Assembly: GCA_018664365.1 (NCBI GenBank)
Contig: JABJOK010000087.1
Coordinates: forward strand, 1-7,328
Direction: 5' to 3'
DNA length: 7,328 bases
From: Candidatus Peregrinibacteria bacterium
GTDB lineage: Bacteria > Patescibacteriota > Gracilibacteria > UBA1369 > LOWO2-01-FULL-3
A program made the position numbers and the translations under genes. The notes beneath the pieces were generated by a model that was not told where the DNA came from, did no database searches, and was given only the letters and a program-made list of their open reading frames with translations. This document shows, in pieces, positions 1-5,978 of the stretch; the first letter of the stretch is position 1; the number at the start of each line of letters is the position of its first letter.

Positions 1-2130
1 GTCAAGCACCATGCATATGAGGATATTTTGATTAGTGCCCTGCTTCATGATGTTCCTGAGGATACAAAGTATACGCTTCATGATGTAAAAGAGCTCTTTG
101 GGGAGAAGGTAGAGTTTTTGGTAAATGGAATTACTAAATTATCCAAAGTTCACTATAGGCAGAATATGCCAGAGAGACAGGTGGAATCTTTAAAGAAGCT
201 TTTCTTGCACAGTACAAAGGATCCCCGAGTTATCCTGATAAAATTGGCAGATCGTTTACATAACATGCGAACTCTTGAACATGTTGCGAAGGAAAAGCAG
301 CTACGTATAGCAAAAGAGACTCTTGAGATTTTTGTCCCGATTGCAAATTTACTTGGAATCCAGGGGTTAAAGTCAGAACTTGAAGATTTGTGTTTTCAAT
401 ACTTGTTCCCCACTGAATATGCAGAATTGTCTGAATCTGTAGAGAAAGCTCGTGCTAATAATAAGGAAAGCGTTGAGCAATTTATGAAAACGGTAGAGAA
501 TTCTCTGAGTGAAATTAAGATTGAGGCTGAGGTCTCTGAAAGAAGACAAAATCTTTATACTATCTACAAACGGCTTTGTGCACGAAATAAAACTATGAAG
601 GAGGTAAAAGATGTAATTGCCGTAAAAATTCTTGTAGGAACAATTCCCCACTGTTATGAAACACTGGGTGTTATTCATGGCCTATTCAAACCTAATGTTG
701 CGCGATTCAAGGACTATATTGCTAATCCTAAAGTCAATAAATATCAGAGTTTGCATACTACTGTTTTTGGAGTAAGAGGGGTTCCAACAGAAGTTCAGAT
801 TAGAACTGACCGAATGCAAATGGATGCTTCTTATGGAATTGCATCCAGTTTCTTTAAGGATAATCATGAAATTGATGAAGATACTCGCTCTTCCTGGGTT
901 AAAAAAATTATCAGTATTGAAAAATCAGGCCGCAGTTCAGATGACTTCATTGATAATCTTAAGGAAGATGTCTTCCAAGATAGAATCTTGGTATTCACTC
1001 CAAAGGGGGAAACCATCGATCTCCCAAAAGCTGCATGCTCTATTGATTTCGCCTATGCCATTAGTACTAGCATGGGGAACTATGCCTCAAAAGCTGAAGT
1101 AAACGGAGATATTGTCCCTATTACAGCCACTTTAAAATCTGGTGATGTGGTTAGCATTATCACAAGTAAATTCGCTTACCCATTACTTTCTTGGCTCTCT
1201 TTTGTACGAACAACCCATGCAAATGAAAAAATTCATAACTATCTTAAAAAGACAGGTCGAAAAACGAAAATTGTAGAAGGGCGAAAGCTTTTGCAAAAGG
1301 AGTTCGACATTGCAGGACTTGGTCTGATTGAGAATATGAGTTTCAAGCGAATGAATTCTTCAATTTCTAAAAACCTTGGAAAAAGTTTCCAGGAGATAGA
1401 ATCATTACTGATTGCAGTAGGAGAGGGCTCAGTTAATGCAATTGATATGGTTAGGGCTGTTAGAAAAAATGGTGTACAAAAGCGTAAAACCTCTACGGAG
1501 CAAATTATTAACATCAAGGTTATTGCTAAAAATAGATTCGGACTTCTTAGGGATATAAGCGATGTTTTTTATAAATATGCACTTGATATGCGTTCCCTAA
1601 AGGGGTGGGCCTCAAGTCATCTTGCGGATGCTGAATTTAATGCACAGATTGTAGTTGCAGACCTAAGGACCTTGGCAAGCATTTTTGATGAACTCGAGCA
1701 GATAGATGATGTAAAGCAGGTTCATAGAGTCTCATACAAAATTGTGTACGGTGCCTATGCTCTAATTGCAACATCTGTCATTACCTGGTTGGTACATCCC
1801 TTTATTCTAAGTGCGTTTCTGAGGACTGATTTTTCAGTCACAAATCGTATCATGTCTAATGTGATTATTTATTCTGCGATGTTTGTTATGCTTCTGCTTG
1901 TTCTCTCTATTACGCATATGATGAAAAACTATATCCCTTATGTTAGAAATCGTAAGCTGATATGGTTTTGGGCGTTTGGTATACCTGTTTTTGCAGTTAT
2001 CACTCTACTGATTGATCTTATCTATTTTGATTTTGATTTGAGCTGGATTGCACTGCTTGTTGAAATGGGCATCATATATACATACCTCATCTTCAGCTAT
2101 ATTAGTTTCAAAAGGTACTTCCCTAGTTAG
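1..2130 (+). CDS. rel: RelA/SpoT-family (p)ppGpp synthetase/hydrolase with C-terminal four-helix membrane domain (5' partial)
   Basis: The frame is open from base 1, so the start lies upstream and 709 residues are visible. This is a long RSH enzyme of the stringent response, which makes and degrades (p)ppGpp. Domains by visible residue: the HD hydrolase has HDVPEDT at 16-22 and KLADRLHNMRT at 81-91, while the first metal His lies before the window. The synthetase spans about 170-275, with RFKD at 235-238 (the RxKD form of bifunctional enzymes), YQSLHTTV at 248-255 and EVQIRT at 264-269. TGS is about 327-390, followed by a helical region to about 485 and an ACT domain at about 502-577. The zinc-finger/RIS domain normally found before ACT, with its paired Cys, is absent. 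Residues 581-703 form four hydrophobic helices, so the protein is probably anchored in the inner membrane with its catalytic part in the cytosol. The ATP-motif lysines are replaced (Q183, R191). The family assignment is very secure; the current activity is inferred. Confidence 0.96.
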   Translation, partial: VKHHAYEDILISALLHDVPEDTKYTLHDVKELFGEKVEFLVNGITKLSKVHYRQNMPERQVESLKKLFLHSTKDPRVILIKLADRLHNMRTLEHVAKEKQLRIAKETLEIFVPIANLLGIQGLKSELEDLCFQYLFPTEYAELSESVEKARANNKESVEQFMKTVENSLSEIKIEAEVSERRQNLYTIYKRLCARNKTMKEVKDVIAVKILVGTIPHCYETLGVIHGLFKPNVARFKDYIANPKVNKYQSLHTTVFGVRGVPTEVQIRTDRMQMDASYGIASSFFKDNHEIDEDTRSSWVKKIISIEKSGRSSDDFIDNLKEDVFQDRILVFTPKGETIDLPKAACSIDFAYAISTSMGNYASKAEVNGDIVPITATLKSGDVVSIITSKFAYPLLSWLSFVRTTHANEKIHNYLKKTGRKTKIVEGRKLLQKEFDIAGLGLIENMSFKRMNSSISKNLGKSFQEIESLLIAVGEGSVNAIDMVRAVRKNGVQKRKTSTEQIINIKVIAKNRFGLLRDISDVFYKYALDMRSLKGWASSHLADAEFNAQIVVADLRTLASIFDELEQIDDVKQVHRVSYKIVYGAYALIATSVITWLVHPFILSAFLRTDFSVTNRIMSNVIIYSAMFVMLLLVLSITHMMKNYIPYVRNRKLIWFWAFGIPVFAVITLLIDLIYFDFDLSWIALLVEMGIIYTYLIFSYISFKRYFPS

Positions 2131-3217
2131 AGAACTTGAAGTGCATAACGTCTCCATCTTTTACCTCATACTCTTTTCCTTCTAATCGAGTTTTTCCTTT
2201 TTCTTTGGCTCCGTGTTCACCTCCAGCTTCCGCAAATATATCCCATGGAGTAACCTCTGCCTTTATAAACCCCTTCTCGAAGTCTGTATGTATACGTCCA
2301 GCTGCCTGTGGTGCGAAGTGTCCCTCGTTAACTGTCCATGCTCTGGTTTCCATAGGTCCAGATGTGAAGAACGTTATAAGCCCTAAAGTGTTGTAGGCAG
2401 AACGTATAAGATTATTAAGTCCGGTTTGCTTAAGCCCTAGTTCTTTTAGATATTCTTCTGCCTCTGCCTCTTCAAAGTCTGCCAAATCCTCCTCAACCTT
2501 TGCGCATATAGGAACAATTTTGTCATGATTCTCAACGCCAAGCGCTGCTGCATATTTACTCTTATCGATATTCCCCACCTCATCTTCATGAAGATTGATG
2601 ATATATAGATGTGGCTTTATTGTTAGTAAATGCAAATCCTTTATCAGCTCCTTTTCCTCAAGTTCTAGCCCCATATCACTTGCTAATGTTCCAGAATTAA
2701 ACTCTCCAACTATTCTTTGAACAAGTTCCGCGTAGAGCTTCTTGTCTTTATTTCCTGATTTCGCCTCAGAAAGAGCTTTATCTAATCTTTTTTCTGCTGT
2801 TTGAAGGTCAGCGAGAATCAACTCTGATTCAATTACTTCTCTATCTACTCTTGGATCAACATCCCCATGCACGTGAGTAATATTAGGATCATTAAATAAT
2901 CTTATGACATGTCCAATTGCATCACATTCACGAATATTGGCTAAAAACTTGTTCCCAAGTCCTTCCCCAGCACTGGCTCCTTTAACCAGGCCGGCTATAT
3001 CCACAAATTCAATTGCTGTAGGTATAGTCTTTTCTGAACCTGATGTTTCTGAGAGCTTATCCATACGATGGTCTGGAACCTCTACAACTCCTATATTTGG
3101 ATCTATTGTGCAAAAAGGGTAATTCTGTGCCTCTGCGCTCTTTGTTCGTGTTAGAGCGTTAAAAAGCGTTGATTTCCCTACATTTGGTAGTCCTACAATT
3201 CCAATTTTTAGTGCCAT
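2123..3217 (-). CDS. ychF: Ribosome-binding ATPase/GTPase YchF (Obg family)
   Basis: This is a complete 364-residue protein, the usual YchF length. YchF is a cytosolic P-loop NTPase of the TRAFAC/Obg group that binds ribosomes and, in characterised members, prefers ATP. The P-loop GLPNVGKS is at residues 9-16, switch II DIAGLVKGAS at 73-82, and the family NxxE form of the G4 motif (NLHE) at 208-211. CAK at 238-240 fills the G5 position. An A-domain-like helical stretch lies around 125-200, and the C-terminal TGS domain begins near 281 with ITFFTSGP and ends KDGDVMHFKFSN. The start is fixed by the MALKIGIVGLPNVGKS N-terminus. Its ATG follows the aroD TAG with no spacer and no Shine-Dalgarno, so translation probably depends on coupling. 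It is the last gene of a three-gene operon, and its TAG lies inside the 3' end of the convergent RSH gene. Confidence 0.97.
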   Translation of the reverse strand: MALKIGIVGLPNVGKSTLFNALTRTKSAEAQNYPFCTIDPNIGVVEVPDHRMDKLSETSGSEKTIPTAIEFVDIAGLVKGASAGEGLGNKFLANIRECDAIGHVIRLFNDPNITHVHGDVDPRVDREVIESELILADLQTAEKRLDKALSEAKSGNKDKKLYAELVQRIVGEFNSGTLASDMGLELEEKELIKDLHLLTIKPHLYIINLHEDEVGNIDKSKYAAALGVENHDKIVPICAKVEEDLADFEEAEAEEYLKELGLKQTGLNNLIRSAYNTLGLITFFTSGPMETRAWTVNEGHFAPQAAGRIHTDFEKGFIKAEVTPWDIFAEAGGEHGAKEKGKTRLEGKEYEVKDGDVMHFKFSN

Positions 3218-3838
3218 CTAGTAATCGTTTAATATTTCAGTGAGTTGATCGACCGTAAGTTGTCCTTCAGCAGTACGATCTCTTGGTGTTAACGATGCGT
3301 ACATTAAATAGTTACCAAATAAATGTCCAGTTGTTCTTGTGATACGCCCCTCCTTCCCCATACAAATCATTATGGTGGAAGAATTTTGTTGGCTTAATAG
3401 GCTGAGCATGCGAATGCTATCTGAGATCTTGTTTGCATAGGTGGCAATTTTACAAATATCAGCCCCTTTTTGGTGCATTTGCTTAAGCACCTTTAGAAGA
3501 TCCTTGGTTTCTGGAGTTTTATCAAAATCGTGATTAGATACTATAATCTTGCTCTTTGGGCTAATCTTCCTAGCTTTGTTGATTAGTGTTTTACTGCTAT
3601 TCAAATCGAAGTCTATAAATTCTGGTTTGAATTGAATTATTCGCTCAAAATTCTTTCCATCTTGGTACTTGTAAAGAACTGGAACTTTTTTTGTCTTAAA
3701 CAATTTGGATAAGTTCTCGTCTGTGAGATCTTTTATCTCATCAAACCAAACCTCAATAACATCAGCCTTTTTCTGGGCCATAATAAAAGTTTCCAGTGCT
3801 GACTTGTAGGTCTTCCTACGAATGGGAATACAGATCAT
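3218..3838 (-). CDS. aroD: Type I 3-dehydroquinate dehydratase (shikimate pathway), divergent
   Basis: This is a 206-residue (beta/alpha)8-type enzyme, slightly short for type I dehydroquinases (about 220-250). The family reaction converts 3-dehydroquinate to 3-dehydroshikimate through a Schiff base. The Schiff-base lysine is K130 in GADICKIATYA, the catalytic histidine is H103 in VSNHDF, and MGKEGRITR at 160-168 and EGQLTV at 191-196 match the substrate-closing arginine and glutamine loops. The first strand begins MICIPI, so the ATG is at the expected place. Two substrate-carboxylate arginines of the family are not visible: the usual ExRxD reads E29-V-W-F-D, and the usual T-x-R...EGG region reads VLYKYQDGKNFER. 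Fold and family are secure, while normal substrate use is less so. Its ATG directly abuts the stop of the upstream CDF gene. No other shikimate gene lies in the window. Confidence 0.88.
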   Translation of the reverse strand: MICIPIRRKTYKSALETFIMAQKKADVIEVWFDEIKDLTDENLSKLFKTKKVPVLYKYQDGKNFERIIQFKPEFIDFDLNSSKTLINKARKISPKSKIIVSNHDFDKTPETKDLLKVLKQMHQKGADICKIATYANKISDSIRMLSLLSQQNSSTIMICMGKEGRITRTTGHLFGNYLMYASLTPRDRTAEGQLTVDQLTEILNDY

Positions 3839-5047
3839 TTATGTATCTAGTAATAGAAGTTTTACTGACTGCTCAACGGTCTTCAGGTTGGAAAGATTTG
3901 GATAAACTAATATTTGATTTGTTCGTCTGAGATTGTAGTAAATCAGAGAATTTAAATTATTATTAATTACAATGTTAATCTTTTCAGCCTTCAAATATTC
4001 GGTAAGTGGTACTGGCGACTTATCTTCTTTTTTGAGCTTCTTCTTATAGTGTTTGTGAATTTTCCCCTTTCTTATCTCAACAAAAATATATGCCTGTGTT
4101 TTTTTCAGCGTAGTCGCTATTTTTGCATTTAGCCCATTACCGCTTTCTATAGGCGCTGCAATCTTCGCATTTTCAGTTTTAGAAATGTGAGTATGAATTG
4201 AAAAATCTTTAATGTAAGGATTAAGGGCCTGAATGTTCTTTTTCAGAACCTCTAATTCGTCTCTAAGATCTTGAAGCCCAGAGTAAGGGTTTATTTCTAC
4301 AAATGCCTCTCCAAATATAAATGTTCCAGCTCTTCTTAGTTTGATCTCGATAACCTTAGACACAACTCCATGTTCTTTCGCAAAAACTTTTCTAATTCTT
4401 TTTACTAAAATCGGATCATCCCAGTAGTCTAATAGGAAAAACAGTGATTCCTTCGTGCTCATAATCCCTGTTCTAAGAATCAAAACAGCTATTATCATGC
4501 TAACCACACCCTCTATATAGGGGATGCTTTTATAGTTGGCTATTATCGATACTAGGATCACGAAACCAGAATAGAAATCCATTTTCTTATCCTTTGCATT
4601 CGCAATAAGGGACAGTGAATTAACTTTTTCACCTGCATCCTGGAGTCTCTTTGCAAGTCTCATTGAGAAATATATTGAAATCACCGTTGCTGTTAACGCA
4701 AATGGTCTGTATTGCCCTTCAATAGGATTTTGTAATGTTGCGAAACTGTCACGAAGTATGGCGTATCCTGCCCATATAATTCCAATAGATACTACGAGTG
4801 CCGCAAAGGTCTCAATTTTGTAATATCCGTATCCAAAATTCTTATCAGCACTTCTTCTTGAAAGGCGAAGGCCAAAATATGATGCAAAGACGCCAAGCGT
4901 ATCTGCAAATGTCGCTACGGCATCTGCGATCATTATGTGCATACCAGTTATAATCCCTGCTGCTGCTTTAATAGCGCTAAGTATGAGCAGAGAGAAAATT
5001 GATCTGCGGGCTATTAGTTCACCATCGCGAAGTGCTCTTTTATTCAT
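3839..5047 (-). CDS. Cation diffusion facilitator (CDF) transporter fused to a NifX/NifY (FeMo-co-binding)-like domain
   Basis: This is a complete 402-residue inner-membrane protein. CDF proteins export divalent metals (Zn, Fe, Mn, Co) in exchange for protons. Residues 12-205 carry about six hydrophobic helices, with the TM2 signature IADAVATFADTLGVF at 40-54, the loop FGYGYYKIE at 71-79, and a TM5 signature ending DKKMD at 153-157. A ZT-dimer-type cytoplasmic domain occupies about 207-290 and ends with IHTHIS. From 294 (AKIAAPIES) to 402 there is an extra alpha/beta domain with the strand pattern of the dinitrogenase FeMo-cofactor-binding family (NifX/NifY/NifB C-terminus). The transport site is atypical: aligned to E. 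coli YiiP, position 45 is Ala instead of Asp/His, D49 is kept, and position 153 is Asp instead of His. An Asp-rich TM5 hints at Fe or Mn rather than Zn, which is inference. It is the first gene of the aroD-ychF operon. Confidence 0.9.
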   Translation of the reverse strand: MNKRALRDGELIARRSIFSLLILSAIKAAAGIITGMHIMIADAVATFADTLGVFASYFGLRLSRRSADKNFGYGYYKIETFAALVVSIGIIWAGYAILRDSFATLQNPIEGQYRPFALTATVISIYFSMRLAKRLQDAGEKVNSLSLIANAKDKKMDFYSGFVILVSIIANYKSIPYIEGVVSMIIAVLILRTGIMSTKESLFFLLDYWDDPILVKRIRKVFAKEHGVVSKVIEIKLRRAGTFIFGEAFVEINPYSGLQDLRDELEVLKKNIQALNPYIKDFSIHTHISKTENAKIAAPIESGNGLNAKIATTLKKTQAYIFVEIRKGKIHKHYKKKLKKEDKSPVPLTEYLKAEKINIVINNNLNSLIYYNLRRTNQILVYPNLSNLKTVEQSVKLLLLDT

Positions 5048-5053
5048 ACCCCC

Positions 5054-5082
5054 ATTCTATAAAAAGTGACGTTTTGTAGCAA
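5054..5082 (-). promoter_or_regulatory. Promoter of the CDF-aroD-ychF operon, probably giving a leaderless mRNA
   Basis: On the minus strand, TTGCTA (5082-5077) is followed after 17 bp by TAGAAT (5059-5054), matching the sigma-70 consensus 4/6 and 5/6. Only six bases (GGGGGT) separate the -10 box from the ATG at 5047. Initiation at the usual distance would therefore fall on or next to the A of the start codon, leaving no 5' leader. Confidence 0.6.
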
Positions 5083-5096
5083 TGGTTAAATAAAAC

Positions 5097-5124
5097 TTTA
5101 CAATTTTCCGAAAATAACTATACT
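5097..5124 (+). promoter_or_regulatory. Promoter of the acidic lipoprotein gene
   Basis: TTTACA (5097-5102) and TATACT (5119-5124) each match the sigma-70 consensus 5/6, with a 16 bp spacer. Transcription would start near 5131, leaving about 50 bases of leader before the ATG at 5180. It is arranged back to back with the CDF operon promoter, their -35 boxes being 14 bp apart. Confidence 0.6.
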
Positions 5125-5179
5125 GGTGTCAACCAATGTGATTAACAATCACAAAACAATATATCTTAACTTTTTTATC

Positions 5180-5410
5180 ATGAAAAAGTTCTTTGTTGCC
5201 CTAGCGCTACTAAGCATGTCTTCAATGCTTTTCGCTGGATGCATGGACACAACTGAGGAGCCAGCTGCAGAAGACGAGGTAGTAGCTGAGGAAGAGGTTG
5301 TAGAGCCAGAAGAGGTTATGGAAGAAGAGGAAGTAATGGAGGAAGAAGAAGTAGTAGAAGGTGAAGAAGTAATGGAAGAGGAAGAAGTAATGGAGGAAGA
5401 AGCAGCTTAG
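5180..5410 (+). CDS. Small acidic lipoprotein with hexapeptide repeats
   Basis: This is a 76-residue protein of unknown function. The N-terminus is a lipoprotein signal: KK at 2-3, a hydrophobic core at about 4-16, and a lipobox-like LFAGC with Cys21 as the lipidation site. Phe at -3 is less common than Leu. The mature part is almost entirely Glu, Val and Met, built from seven hexads of the form [DE]EV[VM]xE between residues 32 and 73, and it ends EAA. It is thus a membrane-tethered, strongly negative tail with no enzymatic motif, perhaps an ion-binding or spacer peptide (inference). The ATG at 5180 is chosen because the signal peptide begins there and the promoter start site lies at about 5131, which excludes the in-frame GTG at 5126. 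There is no Shine-Dalgarno upstream (T-rich). It is monocistronic, bounded by its own promoter and the terminator at 5434-5467. Confidence 0.8.
   Translation: MKKFFVALALLSMSSMLFAGCMDTTEEPAAEDEVVAEEEVVEPEEVMEEEEVMEEEEVVEGEEVMEEEEVMEEEAA
5273..5398 (+). repeat. Seven tandem 18-bp coding repeats (Glu/Val-rich hexads)
   Basis: In-frame 18-bp units encode DEVVAE, EEVVEP, EEVMEE, EEVMEE, EEVVEG, EEVMEE and EEVMEE in succession. The DNA strand is nearly pure purine apart from the GTA/GTT codons and ATG. Neighbouring units are close but not identical, consistent with slippage or unequal exchange followed by drift. Confidence 0.85.
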
Positions 5411-5433
5411 TAAGTTAATTCTTCAAAAAATAG

Positions 5434-5467
5434 AGCGGTACTACCCTAGGGAAGTACCGCTTTTTTT
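5434..5467 (+). terminator. Bidirectional Rho-independent terminator
   Basis: The 9-bp perfect stem AGCGGTACT / AGTACCGCT (5434-5442 with 5453-5461) encloses a loop containing the self-complementary CCCTAGGG, and is followed by seven T. On the minus strand the same hairpin is followed by a CTA and then six T (the A-run at 5425-5430), so it can also end the convergent hpf transcript. It sits between the lipoprotein gene and hpf. Confidence 0.92.
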
Positions 5468-5484
5468 GTGTTCAACTTTTATTC

Positions 5485-5862
5485 CTATGATTCTATAAAC
5501 TGTTCAATTTCTGTTTTAGCTTTTTCAGTAGTCCTAATACTTCCATGTGATCTATCGTGTCTCAAATGATCCATGTGCTTCCTGATCTGAGCTAGGAGTC
5601 TGTCCTTTGAAAGATCTACTGCTTTTGTTATCTGATGGCTTGCTTCTTTAGCTATAATGTTTTTCTGAGGAAGAACAAGAGAGAACTCCACTTCAAAGGC
5701 GTCATGCTTTTCGTACTTTTCGATAGATACTTTAAGGATCTTGGCATCATCTGCAAACTTGGTTAGCAGATTTTCGATCGAGGGCATCTTTTCTTTTACG
5801 TAGTCTACAAATGCTTTCTCTTCCGTTGAGGAGAGATTCTTGAAGAAGTGTGTTACTTCCAT
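5485..5862 (-). CDS. hpf: Ribosome hibernation promoting factor, HPF/RaiA (S30AE) family
   Basis: This 125-residue protein has the S30AE architecture. It begins with a short N-terminal segment, then a helix at about 12-25 and a second at about 28-38. Strands follow at 42-50 and 54-64 (VSIEKY, AFEVEFSLVL), then strand NIIAKEA at 68-74. A long C-terminal helix includes AVDLSKDRLLAQIRKH at 81-96, the family's AiD...rL..Q.rK pattern, and the tail is basic. HPF-type proteins bind the decoding centre of the 30S subunit and keep ribosomes idle in starved cells. The length fits the short form without the dimerising C-terminal domain of long HPF. The start gives a normal N-terminus, but no Shine-Dalgarno precedes it. 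The gene is monocistronic and ends at the shared terminator. Its expression is often ppGpp-linked in other bacteria, which fits the nearby RSH gene. Confidence 0.85.
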   Translation of the reverse strand: MEVTHFFKNLSSTEEKAFVDYVKEKMPSIENLLTKFADDAKILKVSIEKYEKHDAFEVEFSLVLPQKNIIAKEASHQITKAVDLSKDRLLAQIRKHMDHLRHDRSHGSIRTTEKAKTEIEQFIES

Positions 5863-5946
5863 AGAAAATATGGTTAAAGATGTTCGGTTACATAATATAA
5901 AATTCTAGGAAAAGACGCTATTGTATTTTGAATCAAAATGTTCCAT

Positions 5947-5952
5947 TATAAT
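5947..5952 (+). promoter_or_regulatory. Candidate -10 box for the small membrane protein/transporter pair
   Basis: There is a perfect TATAAT 26 bases before the ATG at 5979. No good -35 is present at 16-18 bp; the nearest TTGTAT (5921-5926) is 20 bp away. In the same gap, on the minus strand, TATATT around 5899-5894 is a possible hpf -10, but it too lacks a convincing -35. Confidence 0.45.
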
Positions 5953-5978
5953 TGTAGATATGCACTTAACCCCTTTCT

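Noticed and set aside
373..678. Open minus-strand frame of about 100 codons inside rel
   Set aside because: It lies entirely opposite the conserved hydrolase/synthetase coding sequence, its product has no recognisable family, and it has no start signals.
824..1102. Open plus-strand frame inside rel
   Set aside because: It is an alternate-frame shadow of the synthetase/TGS region with no independent features.
1239..1517. Open minus-strand frame opposite the helical region of rel
   Set aside because: It is a shadow of a conserved gene with no family resemblance.
2136..3122. Two plus-strand open frames opposite ychF (2136-2396 and 2904-3122)
   Set aside because: Both are antisense to highly conserved YchF motifs and are low-complexity Ser/Pro shadows.
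5126..5179. In-frame GTG start extending the lipoprotein by 18 residues
   Set aside because: It lies ahead of the predicted transcription start (about 5131) and would bury the signal peptide behind a polar extension.
5273..5398. CRISPR-like or intergenic tandem repeat
   Set aside because: The 18-bp units are in frame, encode a continuous peptide and have no spacers.
5863..5978. tRNA, small RNA or riboswitch in the hpf/membrane-protein gap
   Set aside because: It is a short AT-rich divergent promoter region with no extended stem structures or tRNA arms.
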